Notes: generated by a model from the letters alone, not told the origin. A DNA stretch of 64,000 nucleotides from an uncultured Flavobacteriaceae bacterium (GCA_947502495.1 CANNAC010000001.1:434001-498000); one strand, 5' to 3'. Positions 16,953 to 26,531 are shown, numbered from the stretch's first letter. Made by a program: numbers and translations.

Positions 16953-18125
16953 ATGTATATAGAGCAAGCGTTTAAATCATTACATGAGTGGTGGAGATAT
17001 TTATTAGGTTTCATCATTATTTTTATAGTATGGCAATTAATTGGATCTATTCCGTTAATCGCTGGAATTTTATATACTATAGGTTTAGAAGGAATACAAA
17101 ATGGAGATTTCCCAACAGATATTCCAGAAATGGCTGATATTTTAGGAAACAATATGTTTTTGTTTTTAATGCTTTTATCCTTTGCTATTGGCTTGGTTGG
17201 TGTCTTTTTTAATTCTAAAGTGATCCATCAGCAGTCTATTACAGAATTAACTACTGCCAGAAAAAAAATAGATTGGAGCCGATTTTGGTTCGTTTTTATA
17301 CTTTGGGGAACGGTATCTTCTGCTTTTGTATTTGTAGATTATTTTATGGAACCAGAAGGTTATGTGTGGAATTTTAAATTAGTTCCGTTTTTAACACTTG
17401 CCGTAATTGCTATAATCTTAGTGCCATTACAAACCAGTATGGAAGAATATTTTTTTAGAGGTTATTTAATGCAAGGACTAGGAATAGGAACGTTGCATAA
17501 AAAGTTCCCAATACTATTCTTCTACATATTAGCTGCTATTTTTGGGTATATTTATTTTTATGGTATTTATGATTTTGGCATGATGGATAACCTATTGATT
17601 TTTTCAGGTTTATCTGTTTTACTGCTTTTGATTTTGAATATTAAGCTGGTGGAAAAAATGTTAGTATCCGATTCTTATTTAGCAGTATATGATGTTTTAA
17701 AACGAAGGTCAACACCTTTATTTATTACCTCCATTGTCTTTGGATTAATGCATTTAGCAAATCCAGAAGTAGAGCAACTTGGTTATGTCATTATGGTGTA
17801 TTATATAGGAACTGGTTTCTTTTTAGGAATTATGACACTAATGGATGATGGTTTAGAACTCGCATTAGGATTTCATGCTGCTAATAATTTATTTACTGCT
17901 TTATTAGTAACAGCAGATTGGACTGCTTTTCAAACCGATTCTCTTTTTAAAGATATTTCGGAGCCAACTTCGGCAGGATTTATAGATGTATTTATGCCTG
18001 TATTTGTTGTTTTTCCTATTATTCTTTTCATTCTAGCAAAAAAATATAAATGGACCAATTGGAGTGAAAAACTTTTAGGAAAAGTAGTAGAGCCTGTAAA
18101 AGAAGATTATAAAATAATAGAATAA
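16953..18125 (+). CDS. CPBP-family intramembrane glutamic protease
   Basis: The CAAX-protease/bacteriocin-processing (Abi) family motif is present as SMEEYFFRGYLMQG (EExxxR). It is followed by FGLMHLANPEVEQ and GFHAANNLF, which provide the second and third active-site motifs. Around eight membrane helices run through the 390 aa. The start follows the menC stop by 2 bp and menE follows after 7 bp, so it is in the men transcription unit. A role in menaquinone synthesis is not obvious; co-transcription alone is seen. Confidence 0.9.
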   Translation: MYIEQAFKSLHEWWRYLLGFIIIFIVWQLIGSIPLIAGILYTIGLEGIQNGDFPTDIPEMADILGNNMFLFLMLLSFAIGLVGVFFNSKVIHQQSITELTTARKKIDWSRFWFVFILWGTVSSAFVFVDYFMEPEGYVWNFKLVPFLTLAVIAIILVPLQTSMEEYFFRGYLMQGLGIGTLHKKFPILFFYILAAIFGYIYFYGIYDFGMMDNLLIFSGLSVLLLLILNIKLVEKMLVSDSYLAVYDVLKRRSTPLFITSIVFGLMHLANPEVEQLGYVIMVYYIGTGFFLGIMTLMDDGLELALGFHAANNLFTALLVTADWTAFQTDSLFKDISEPTSAGFIDVFMPVFVVFPIILFILAKKYKWTNWSEKLLGKVVEPVKEDYKIIE

Positions 18126-18132
18126 TAGAATA

Positions 18133-19200
18133 ATGATACCAGCGTATAATAAAATACACAATCGTTTTAAATTAAATGATAGCTCTTTTTTATATGAAGA
18201 TCTTAAAGAAGTTGCTTACAGTCATGTAAAAGAAGGATTGCCTTATGAAAAGAATATTGGCGATTTTTTAATTGATTGGCTAGACGATAAAGAGTATGTA
18301 TTGGTACAAACTTCTGGATCTACTGGAAAACCAAAAACTATTAAATTACAAAAGCAAGCAATGGTACATTCTGCTATTGCAACAGGTGATTTTTTTAAAT
18401 TAGAACCAGGAGACAAAGCATTACATTGTTTGCCAAGCAACTATATTGCAGGGAAAATGATGTTAGTAAGAGCGATGATTTTAGGTTTAGAGCTGGATCT
18501 GGCAGAACCGACGAGTCAACCACTTTTTGATTATGAAAAGCACTATGATTTTTGTGCAATGATACCTTTACAGCTTCAAAAAACGATGACGTATTGCAAT
18601 AATATTAAAACGATTATTGTTGGCGGTGCTTCGGTTTCTAGTAACTTAAAAGCTGCTATTCAAGGAATCAAAACCAATGTGTTTGAAACCTATGGAATGA
18701 CGGAAACCATCACACATATTGCGGTTAAGAAGATTAATAACTTGGAAGGTGAAGTTGAAGCATGTCATTTCAAAACCCTTCCAGATATTCATATTTCTCA
18801 AGACGAAAGAAACTGTTTAGTCATTGAAGCACCAAAACTTTCTGAGGACAAAATTGTAACCAATGATGTGGTGAAATTGCATTCTGAAACTTCTTTTGAA
18901 TGGCTTGGTAGATATGATCATGTTGTAAATTCTGGTGGTGTTAAATTATTTCCAGAACAGATAGAAGCAAAGCTAGAGTCTGTAATGAGTACTCGCTTTT
19001 TTATAACAAAAGAGGAAGATGAAACGCTTGGCGAATGCATCATTTTAATAGTAGAAAGCAAAAGTAATACTATAGAAGCTTCCGTTTTTGAAGGATTAGA
19101 AAAATTTGAAATTCCGAAAAAAATCTATTCCGTAGAAAAATTTATAGAAAGTGGTACTGGCAAAATTCTTCGTCAGGAAACGGTGAAAAAAATAAAATAA
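18133..19200 (+). CDS. menE: o-Succinylbenzoate-CoA ligase (AMP-forming)
   Basis: This adenylate-forming enzyme activates o-succinylbenzoate with CoA. The ATP-binding loop is VQTSGSTGKPKTIKLQKQ, the A5 motif ETYGMTET, the A7 Asp in WLGRYDHVVNSGGVKLFPEQIE, and the C-terminal catalytic lysine in SGTGKILRQ. At 355 aa it is a shortened form, common in Bacteroidota. Context with menC confirms the assignment. Confidence 0.93.
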   Translation: MIPAYNKIHNRFKLNDSSFLYEDLKEVAYSHVKEGLPYEKNIGDFLIDWLDDKEYVLVQTSGSTGKPKTIKLQKQAMVHSAIATGDFFKLEPGDKALHCLPSNYIAGKMMLVRAMILGLELDLAEPTSQPLFDYEKHYDFCAMIPLQLQKTMTYCNNIKTIIVGGASVSSNLKAAIQGIKTNVFETYGMTETITHIAVKKINNLEGEVEACHFKTLPDIHISQDERNCLVIEAPKLSEDKIVTNDVVKLHSETSFEWLGRYDHVVNSGGVKLFPEQIEAKLESVMSTRFFITKEEDETLGECIILIVESKSNTIEASVFEGLEKFEIPKKIYSVEKFIESGTGKILRQETVKKIK

Positions 19201-19293
19201 CGCGTTAACTCATTCAAAAGGATACTTCACGCATTTGTGGTTTTATAAAATATAGCTTAGGTATAAGTTTACCTGAACTTTAAAACTAACCAA

Positions 19294-22200
19294 ATGAAAA
19301 AAGTATTACAATTTGTTTTTGTATTGTTATATGCAATGCAATTATGTGCGCAGGAAATTCCATCCATAAAAGTAGGAGAAGATAAACTTGGTATCACTTC
19401 ATTAGATATCCAAGTAGAAGTTGTTGGTAATATAGCTACTACAACGTACGACATGCTGTTTTATAATCCTACAAACACCGTATTAGAGGGTGAGTTAGCT
19501 TTTCCTTTAGGTGAAGGTCAAAACGTTTCTAGATTAGCATTAGAAGTTAACGGAAAATTACGCGAAGCCGTTGTTGTAGAGAAAGAACTAGGTAGAGTTG
19601 CTTTTGAAGCCGTTGTAAGGCGAGGAGTAGATCCCGTTTTGCTAGAAAAAGGAACTGGAAATAACTATAAAGCAAGAATTTATCCTATTCCGGCAAAAGG
19701 TTATAAACGTGTAGTTTTGGCACATGAGCAAGAATTAATCTTAAGCGAGGACGCGCATTCTTTTCAATTGCCTTTAGGTTTTAAAAAGAATTTAGATCAT
19801 TTCGCTTTAGAGATGCAAATTTTGGATCAAACAATAGCACCTAAACTGACTAAAGGAACATTAGAAAATTTCAATTTTAATTCTAAGAACGGAAATTATT
19901 ATGCCAAGTTTGAAAAGAAAAATTTTACTCCAGAAGCATCCCTAACTATAAAAATACCACAAGATTATAATGCCAATAAAGTAATTACAAGTAGTGATTA
20001 TTTTTATGTGTATAAAACCATAAAGAATACGGAAAGGTTAAGAGATAAATCTAAAGTTATCACAATCTATTGGGATACTTCACTCTCGATGAAAGATAGA
20101 GATTTGGAAAAAGAATTAGCCTTTTTAGATGCCTACGTTTCTCATTTATCTAATGTAAAAATTAAGTTAGTTAAGTTTAGTAATACGATTACTTTAAATA
20201 AGGATTACAATATTAAAAATGGAGATTGGGATGTTCTTAAAAAGGAATTATTACAGACTACTTATGATGGAGGAACTTCGTATTCATCTTTGTTTTTTAT
20301 AGAAAAATCGGATGAAATTTTATTGTTTTCAGATGGTATGAAGAACTTGAGTGATATGGTAATAAATACAGAACAGCCTGTTTATGTAATCAATAGCATT
20401 ATTAAAGCAAACCATAGCGAGTTAAATAGTATTTGCGAAAGTACAAATGGAAAATATATTAATTTAAAAAAGAAAAGTACAAAAGAATCTTTAACAGATA
20501 TTCAACAACAGTCTTTTAAGTTTTTAGGGTTTGAATCTTCAAATAGTGACTTGGAAATATATCCTAAAAAAGGAATTACTGTAGATTCTGATTTTTCAAT
20601 TGCAGGGAAAAACTTTAAAGATAAGGATGCTATAACGTTGCTTTTTGGCTATGGGAATTCCATAACAGAAAGAGAAACTATTACCATTAATAATACCATA
20701 TTTAATCGTTTGGTACAAAGAATATGGGCACAGAAGAAATTAGATGTATTACAAGAAGATAGTGATATAAATAAAGACGAAATCATTATACATAGTAAAC
20801 AGTATAGTTTAGTTAGTAATCATACTTCTTTAATTGTTTTAGAGCGCGTTTTGGATTATGTGAAATATAGAATTACGCCACCTGAAGAGTTATTAGAAGA
20901 ATACAACCGAATTATTAATAGAAATAGTAAGCGAGTAGTTTCTGTGCAAACAGACCAGACTATAGAAACAGAAAATGGAGATGTTTCTAGTACTACTTCA
21001 AATCTTTCAGGAAATATTACAGGAACGATTGCGGATGAAAACGGATTGCCTTTACCAACAGCAACCATAATAATTGAAGGTACAAGTACAGGAACTTCAA
21101 CCGATTTTGATGGTAACTATGCTATTAATGCGAGCCCAGAAGATACGTTAATCATTTCTTATGTAGGTTATGGTAACAGTGCTGTTACCGTTGGATCCGG
21201 GACTATTATTAACGTTTCCTTACAGCCGGATAATTCTTTAGACGAAGTTGTGGTAACTGCTTTAGGTATGAAGAAGGAAGCAAAAGCTATTGGTTATGCT
21301 GTAGAAAGAGTGAGTAGTGAAGAAATCAATGATTCGGGCGAAAGTAATTTTGTTAATGCCTTAACGGGAAAAGTTGCTGGTCTGCAAATAGCAAATAATA
21401 GAGGTAGTGTTGGTGCTTCTTCTAGAATTGTTTTAAGAGGAAATTCTAGCCTTTCTGGAAGTAATGAGCCTTTATATGTAGTGGATGGCGTTCCTTTAGA
21501 TAACAGCAGTTTTGTAGGTTTAGACAATAATAGAATAAGAAATTTACCAAATGGTTTATCAGAACTTAATCCGAAAGATATTGAATCTGTAAATGTAATT
21601 AAAGGACCAAGAGCTGGAGCTTTATATGGAATGCGAGGAACAAATGGCGTTATTGTAATTACAACAAAGTCCGGTAGAAGATCGGGGAATAATTTTTTAG
21701 GAACTAGTAATAATAATAATAATAATAATAATGAAAATAGAATTGTTACCCCAATAAGAAATGGATATAAGGGGAAATTAAAGGTGAAACTTCATGCGAA
21801 TAATGAGACTTATATTAAAGAACTAGAAAAAGCTACATCCTTAGAAGATGCATATGCAATGTATCTAAACCAAAGAAGTACCTATAGTAATTTGCCTGCT
21901 TATTATATAGACGTATATGATTATTTTAAAAAATGGAATAATAAAGACATTGGTTTAAGAATCCTTACCAATATTGCCGAAATGGACTTTGCTAATTATG
22001 AATTACTTCGTGTTTTCGCTTATAAATTAGAAGAAACAAATAACTATGGATTGGCTAGTTTTATTTATAATCAAGTATTAAAATTAAGACCTGAAGATGC
22101 ACAATCTTACAGAGATTTAGCTTTAGCTTATCATGAAGTTGGTTTTAAACAGGAGTCCTTTAATTTATTTAATAGCATATTAGATAATAGTATTTATAAA

Positions 22201-22689
22201 AATAATAATAGAAGAAAGTTTGCTGGAATGCAGCGTATTGTTGAAAATGAAATAAATCAACTACTTCAGAATAGTACAGAAATTGAAAAAGAAAAACTGG
22301 AAAAAATAAAAGAAAGAGAAACCGCATTTGATATTAGAATTGTAATAGATTGGAATCATAACGACACCGATATTGATTTGCATATTATTGATCCATTTTT
22401 AGAAGAATGCTTTTACAGTCACCCTAAAACAATTATTGGAGGTGAGATTTCACAAGATATGACACAAGGTTTTGGTCCAGAAGAGTTTACATTACGCAAT
22501 GCTAAAAAAGGAGCATATTATGTAAAAATCAATTATTTTGGGGATAGATATCAAAAATTAGAAAACCCAACTTTCATGAAAGTTACTATGTTTCGAAATT
22601 TTGGAAAAGTAAATCAAACGAAAGAAATTCAAGTTATTAGATTAACTAAAAGAAGAGATAATCAAATAGTTGCTAAACTTATAGTTTAA
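19294..22689 (+). CDS. VIT/vWA protein fused to SusC-like TonB plug, TPR and DUF2135 domains
   Basis: The signal peptide ends QLCAQE. Domains in order are: VIT (about 20-190, VEKELGRVAFEAVVRRGVDPVLLEKG and YPIPAKGYKRV); a vWA-like domain (about 245-400) with a degenerate MIDAS (YWDTSLSMKD); a CarboxypepD_reg domain (about 568-655); a SusC/RagA-type TonB plug (VVVTALGMKKEAKAIGYAV to GTNGVIVITTKSG, about 650-795); an Asn tract encoded by an AAT microsatellite; TPR-like helices (about 880-990); and a C-terminal DUF2135-like segment (IDWNHNDTDIDLHIIDP). No beta-barrel follows the plug, which is unusual. It is probably an exported envelope protein. Confidence 0.88.
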   Translation: MKKVLQFVFVLLYAMQLCAQEIPSIKVGEDKLGITSLDIQVEVVGNIATTTYDMLFYNPTNTVLEGELAFPLGEGQNVSRLALEVNGKLREAVVVEKELGRVAFEAVVRRGVDPVLLEKGTGNNYKARIYPIPAKGYKRVVLAHEQELILSEDAHSFQLPLGFKKNLDHFALEMQILDQTIAPKLTKGTLENFNFNSKNGNYYAKFEKKNFTPEASLTIKIPQDYNANKVITSSDYFYVYKTIKNTERLRDKSKVITIYWDTSLSMKDRDLEKELAFLDAYVSHLSNVKIKLVKFSNTITLNKDYNIKNGDWDVLKKELLQTTYDGGTSYSSLFFIEKSDEILLFSDGMKNLSDMVINTEQPVYVINSIIKANHSELNSICESTNGKYINLKKKSTKESLTDIQQQSFKFLGFESSNSDLEIYPKKGITVDSDFSIAGKNFKDKDAITLLFGYGNSITERETITINNTIFNRLVQRIWAQKKLDVLQEDSDINKDEIIIHSKQYSLVSNHTSLIVLERVLDYVKYRITPPEELLEEYNRIINRNSKRVVSVQTDQTIETENGDVSSTTSNLSGNITGTIADENGLPLPTATIIIEGTSTGTSTDFDGNYAINASPEDTLIISYVGYGNSAVTVGSGTIINVSLQPDNSLDEVVVTALGMKKEAKAIGYAVERVSSEEINDSGESNFVNALTGKVAGLQIANNRGSVGASSRIVLRGNSSLSGSNEPLYVVDGVPLDNSSFVGLDNNRIRNLPNGLSELNPKDIESVNVIKGPRAGALYGMRGTNGVIVITTKSGRRSGNNFLGTSNNNNNNNNENRIVTPIRNGYKGKLKVKLHANNETYIKELEKATSLEDAYAMYLNQRSTYSNLPAYYIDVYDYFKKWNNKDIGLRILTNIAEMDFANYELLRVFAYKLEETNNYGLASFIYNQVLKLRPEDAQSYRDLALAYHEVGFKQESFNLFNSILDNSIYKNNNRRKFAGMQRIVENEINQLLQNSTEIEKEKLEKIKERETAFDIRIVIDWNHNDTDIDLHIIDPFLEECFYSHPKTIIGGEISQDMTQGFGPEEFTLRNAKKGAYYVKINYFGDRYQKLENPTFMKVTMFRNFGKVNQTKEIQVIRLTKRRDNQIVAKLIV
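21706..21734 (+). repeat. AAT microsatellite encoding poly-Asn
   Basis: A run of about nine AAT codons lies within the VIT/plug fusion gene, just after the TonB plug. Changes by one unit keep the frame, so length variation would be tolerated. Confidence 0.85.
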
Positions 22690-22702
22690 ATAAATGTGAA
22701 AT

Positions 22703-22746
22703 AAAAGCGACCATACTTATTTGATAAAGTATGGTCGCTTTTTTTT
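22703..22746. terminator. Bidirectional terminator between convergent genes
   Basis: AAAAGCGACCATACTT pairs with AAGTATGGTCGCTTTT around a short loop, with T-runs on both strands. It separates the VIT fusion gene and the carboxyltransferase gene. Confidence 0.92.
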
Positions 22747-22775
22747 ATTTTCTTTCTTTCTGTTTAAGAAAAATA

Positions 22776-24404
22776 TTATACCTGCAAAACACCTAAATTA
22801 AATTTCTTTTCAATAGGCGAGTGGTCTGCAGCTTCAATTCCCATACTAATCCATGTTCTAGTATCTAAAGGGTTTATCACGGCATCGGTCCATATTCTAG
22901 CAGCCGCATAATACGGAGATACTTGATTATCGTATCTGTCTTTTATTTTATTAAAAAGTTCCGCTTCTTTTTCCGGAGTAATTTTTTCACCTTTCTTTTC
23001 TAAGGAAGCTTTTTCAATTTGCAGTAATACTTTAGCAGCAGAATTTCCACTCATAACAGCAAGTTCTGCACTTGGCCAAGCGACAATAAGTCTTGGGTCG
23101 TATGCTTTTCCACACATGGCATAATTTCCTGCTCCATACGAGTTTCCAAGAATAATGGTGAATTTGGGCACCACGCTATTACTAACAGCATTAACCATTT
23201 TGGCACCGTCTTTAATGATTCCTCCGTGTTCCGATTTACTTCCAACCATAAACCCAGTAACGTCTTGTAAAAAGACTAACGGAATTTTCTTCTGGTTGCA
23301 ATTCGCAATAAATCGCGTAGACTTATCGGCACTATCGTTATAGATTACACCACCAAATTGCATTTCGCCTTTGGCATTTTTAACTAGTTTACGCTGGTTG
23401 GCAACAATACCAACAGCCCAACCATCAATTCTTGCATATGCTGTAATAATTGTTTTTCCGTAGCCAGCTTTGTATTCATCAAACTCACTATTATCTACCA
23501 AACGTTTAATAATTTCGTACATATCATATTGATCGGCACGACTTTTTGGTAAAATCCCGTAAATATCTTCTTGGTTTTCAATAGGTTTTATTGCTTTTAC
23601 TCTGTTAAAACCAGCTTTATCATAATCGCCAATTTTATCCATGATACGTTTAATCGTATCTAAAGCATCTTTATCATCCTTCGATTTATAATCGGTAACA
23701 CCAGAGATTTCACAATGTGTAGTTGCGCCACCAAGCGTTTCATTATCGATACTTTCTCCAATTGCAGCTTTTACTAAATAGCTTCCAGCAAGAAAAATAC
23801 TTCCTGTTTTATCTACAATTAAAGCTTCATCACTCATAATTGGTAAATATGCGCCTCCAGCAACACAGCTTCCCATAATAGCAGAAATTTGCGTAATTCC
23901 CATGCTACTCATTATGGCATTATTTCTAAAAATACGTCCGAAATGTTCTTTATCTGGAAAAATTTCGTCTTGCATTGGTAAATAAACACCTGCAGAATCT
24001 ACCAAGTATATTATTGGTAATCGGTTTTCAATAGAAATTTCTTGCGCGCGTAAATTCTTCTTTCCTGTAATAGGAAACCAAGCTCCAGCTTTTACCGTAG
24101 CATCATTTGCAACAACAATACATTGCTTTCCTTTTACATATCCTATTTTAACGATAACTCCACCAGAGGGACATCCACCATGTTCTGCATACATATCTTC
24201 TCCTGCAAAAGCTCCAATTTCAATAGATTTAGCTTTAGAATCTAGCAAGTAATCTACGCGCTCTCTAGCACTCATTTTACCTTTAGCATGTTGTTTGTCT
24301 ATTCGTTTTTGTCCGCCACCAAGTTTGACTTTAGCAAAACGTTTGGTTAAATCGGAAACTAGAAGTTTATTGTGATCTTCGTTTTTATTGAAATTGATAT
24401 CCAT
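22776..24404 (-). CDS. Acyl-CoA carboxylase beta (carboxyltransferase) subunit
   Basis: This is the biotin-dependent carboxyltransferase of the propionyl-/methylcrotonyl-CoA carboxylase family. N- and C-terminal crotonase-fold halves are both present: AEHGGCPSGGVIVKIGYVKGK and GSCVAGGAYLPIMSDEALIV, then VFLQDVTGFMVGSKSEHGGIIKDGAKMV and GNSYGAGNYAMCGKAYDPR. The length of 542 aa fits. No biotin carboxylase subunit is nearby. MCC-beta-like residues make methylcrotonyl-CoA or geranyl-CoA possible; propionyl-CoA cannot be excluded. Confidence 0.9.
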   Translation of the reverse strand: MDINFNKNEDHNKLLVSDLTKRFAKVKLGGGQKRIDKQHAKGKMSARERVDYLLDSKAKSIEIGAFAGEDMYAEHGGCPSGGVIVKIGYVKGKQCIVVANDATVKAGAWFPITGKKNLRAQEISIENRLPIIYLVDSAGVYLPMQDEIFPDKEHFGRIFRNNAIMSSMGITQISAIMGSCVAGGAYLPIMSDEALIVDKTGSIFLAGSYLVKAAIGESIDNETLGGATTHCEISGVTDYKSKDDKDALDTIKRIMDKIGDYDKAGFNRVKAIKPIENQEDIYGILPKSRADQYDMYEIIKRLVDNSEFDEYKAGYGKTIITAYARIDGWAVGIVANQRKLVKNAKGEMQFGGVIYNDSADKSTRFIANCNQKKIPLVFLQDVTGFMVGSKSEHGGIIKDGAKMVNAVSNSVVPKFTIILGNSYGAGNYAMCGKAYDPRLIVAWPSAELAVMSGNSAAKVLLQIEKASLEKKGEKITPEKEAELFNKIKDRYDNQVSPYYAAARIWTDAVINPLDTRTWISMGIEAADHSPIEKKFNLGVLQV

Positions 24405-24487
24405 GAATAAGAATTATTTGCTACGAATTTACAAAACCAAAGCTTGTATAAAAAGTGAATGTTTTGTTAAATAATATTACATGGAAA

Positions 24488-24527
24488 TATTTACCTAGGT
24501 AAATAAAATTATTTTGTTATATATTTG
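24488..24527 (+). promoter_or_regulatory. 18-bp perfect palindrome and TAnnTTTG promoter of the DoxX/FMN-reductase/MarR operon
   Basis: TATTTACCTAGGTAAATA at 24488-24505 is a perfect palindrome. It lies where the -33 element should be, 14 bp before an exact Bacteroidota -7 box TATATTTG at 24520-24527. The operon it precedes ends with a MarR regulator, so autorepression by that protein is likely. Confidence 0.8.
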
Positions 24528-24549
24528 CACGAACTAAATCAAACTAAAA

Positions 24550-24906
24550 ATGAAAAGAGATAAAATTATTTTTTACGTAGCTACGGGATTATTAACCTTA
24601 ATCATGTTGTTTTCGGTGAACATGTATTTTTTTAAACATGACGATGTAGCGCAAATGTTTATTAATTTCGGATATCCAAGTTATATAATATATCCTTATG
24701 CAGTAGCTAAGTTGTTAGGGTTGTTTGCTATTTGGAATCCTAATTTTAAAGTAATAAAAGAATGGGCGTATGCAGGTTTCTTTTTTGCATTTATTCTAGC
24801 CTTTTTCGCACATTACATGATAGGTGATGGCGGACAAACAGCAGCTTTAGTCGCTTTTATTCTGTTAATTATCTCTTATATTTTTAATAAAAAAACACAA
24901 AACTAG
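24550..24906 (+). CDS. DoxX-like small membrane protein
   Basis: This 118-aa protein has four hydrophobic helices (IIFYVATGLLTLIMLFSVNMYFF, YPYAVAKLLGLFAIW, AYAGFFFAFILAFFAHYMI, ALVAFILLIISYIF). The pattern FINFGYPSYIIYPYAVAKLLG is characteristic of the DoxX-like family (DoxX_2). Members often accompany quinone or thiol stress enzymes. It is the first gene of a three-gene unit behind the palindromic operator. Confidence 0.87.
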   Translation: MKRDKIIFYVATGLLTLIMLFSVNMYFFKHDDVAQMFINFGYPSYIIYPYAVAKLLGLFAIWNPNFKVIKEWAYAGFFFAFILAFFAHYMIGDGGQTAALVAFILLIISYIFNKKTQN

Positions 24907-25007
24907 TGCAAAACAAGCATGTTAATAATGATATCCATCCAAAAAAGGATTCGCGGTGAAAACATGACAACATTAATAAAACATTAATAAAACATAAATA
25001 GAAACAC

Positions 25008-25538
25008 ATGAAAAATATCATAGCATTTGCAGGGAGTAACAGTAAGCAATCTATAAACAAACAGTTAGCAAGGTATGCGGCAAACCTAGTTACAGATGCG
25101 CAAGTAGAAGTATTAGATCTTAATGATTTTGAATTACCACTTTACGGAATCGATTACGAAACCGAGCATGGTATTCCAGAGAACGCTAAAGTGTTTTTAG
25201 AGAAAATAAAATCTTCAGATGGGATTGTTCTTTCCTTAGCAGAACATAATGGTGCCTATGCAACGGTATTTAAAAATATCTTTGATTGGATGTCTAGAAT
25301 CGACGGAAAATTATGGAGTAAAAAACCAATGTTACTTATGGCTACATCTCCAGGAGGTAGAGGCGGATCTAGTGTTTTAGAAATCGCTAAAGGACGTTTT
25401 CCTTTTATGGGTGGGAATATTATTGCTGATTTCTCATTGCCCTTGTTTACCGCTAATTTTTCCGAAGAAAAGATTATAAATGAAATTCTAAAGGAAGAAT
25501 TACTTAATAAGGTTGCGCTATTTTCTAAAGCATTATAA
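25008..25538 (+). CDS. NADPH-dependent FMN reductase family protein
   Basis: The flavodoxin-like fold begins IIAFAGSNSKQSINKQLARYAANL (FMN phosphate loop). It contains the LSLAEHNGAYATVFKNIFDWMSR flavin-binding stretch and ATSPGGRGGSSVLE. At 176 aa it resembles azoreductase/quinone reductase proteins that reduce quinones or chromate by hydride transfer. The neighbours DoxX and MarR suggest an electrophile- or quinone-responsive operon; this is inference from context. Confidence 0.92.
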   Translation: MKNIIAFAGSNSKQSINKQLARYAANLVTDAQVEVLDLNDFELPLYGIDYETEHGIPENAKVFLEKIKSSDGIVLSLAEHNGAYATVFKNIFDWMSRIDGKLWSKKPMLLMATSPGGRGGSSVLEIAKGRFPFMGGNIIADFSLPLFTANFSEEKIINEILKEELLNKVALFSKAL

Positions 25539-25581
25539 TTATGAAGTAATCCTTCATATCGATTAGCTTAAACATAAAATC

Positions 25582-26019
25582 ATGGGAAACATTTCTAAAG
25601 ATATTAACTCCACATTTCCAAATCATAAAGTGAAAGCGATGCTTAACATTATGTTTACAGCAAATTGGATTAATAGTTATCAAAATTCATTTTTCAAACC
25701 TTTTAAAATATCGTCACAGCAATATAATATTTTACGAATTTTAAAAGGAGCAGAAGAACCTGTAAAGGTACAAACCATTAAGGAGCGAATGATTGATAGA
25801 TCTCCTAACACAACGCGTTTAATGGATAAGCTTTGTGCTAAAGATCTCATCGAACGTATAGCTTGTTCCGGTGATAGAAGAGTGGTGCATATTAAAATTA
25901 CAGCAGAAGGATTACGTCTGCTAGACGCTATTTCGAAAACAAATCGAAAAGATTTACTAGAAAACTTAACGGAAGCAGAAGCATCTCAATTGAGTGATTT
26001 GTTAGATAAAATTAGATAA
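25582..26019 (+). CDS. MarR-family transcriptional regulator
   Basis: The winged helix covers about residues 40-110: QYNILRILKGAEEPVKVQTIKERMIDRSPNTTRLMDKLCAKDLIERIACSGDRRVVHIKIT is the recognition helix plus wing. Its 145 aa fit. A single Cys (IACSGDRR) near the wing and another in KLCAKD could serve thiol-based sensing, as in OhrR/YodB proteins, but this is speculative. It probably binds the palindrome at 24488-24505. Confidence 0.93.
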   Translation: MGNISKDINSTFPNHKVKAMLNIMFTANWINSYQNSFFKPFKISSQQYNILRILKGAEEPVKVQTIKERMIDRSPNTTRLMDKLCAKDLIERIACSGDRRVVHIKITAEGLRLLDAISKTNRKDLLENLTEAEASQLSDLLDKIR

Positions 26020-26207
26020 TTTGATATGGATTGTTCATCCTAAATAGGATGTCATTCATACGATGTATATGCATAGAAAAATGACAAATAAATCAAAAAA
26101 ACGTGTGTGTAGTCGGTACTAGGAATGTTGGAAAAGTAGTACGTTTTAAAATGAAACATAAAGTAGATTCGGTTTTACGCTTCTTAGAAGTTTCTGTAAT
26201 TTAAATT

Positions 26208-26233
26208 AAGCATCTATTTAGGATGCTTTTTTT
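26208..26233 (+). terminator. Probable rho-independent terminator after the MarR operon
   Basis: AAGCATC-CTATTTAG-like loop-GATGCTT is followed by six further T residues. It lies 190 bp past the MarR stop. The spacer from 26020 to 26207 holds another CATCC/GGATG inverted repeat and no convincing gene. Confidence 0.7.
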
Positions 26234-26282
26234 ATACAAAATAGCGATATTTGTATTTACTAACTAAAAATTGAAATAGAAA

Positions 26283-26465
26283 ATGGCTATGAATAAAAAT
26301 ACAGTATTAGCTTGGGCTACATGGATTATGATTTTTGTAGGTTTAGCACTAATTGCCTTAGGCGCATTTAGATATGATGATGTAGCAGGATGGGGATTCG
26401 CGGCAGTAGGAATTGGATTTTTTGCAATTGCATGGGTATTTAATGCTTTAAAAGGAAGAATGTAA
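26283..26465 (+). CDS. CAL67264-type small membrane protein
   Basis: This 60-aa protein has two membrane helices (VLAWATWIMIFVGLALIALGAF and WGFAAVGIGFFAIAWVFNAL). The sequence matches my recollection of the flavobacterial CAL67264 family, which sits directly before ettA. A start at the second Met (MNKNTVLAW) is equally possible. Function is unknown. The 66-bp gap to ettA suggests co-transcription. Confidence 0.8.
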   Translation: MAMNKNTVLAWATWIMIFVGLALIALGAFRYDDVAGWGFAAVGIGFFAIAWVFNALKGRM

Positions 26466-26531
26466 TTCTGCCTTATTAACTAAATTTAAGAATAAAAAAA
26501 AATATCAATAAACTATATAACGTAAAATATT

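Noticed and set aside
26086-26205. Short ORFs near a KVVRF/VGTRNVGK-like translation downstream of the MarR gene
   Set aside because: They need a frameshift or a non-ATG start, are under 45 codons and match no family I know.
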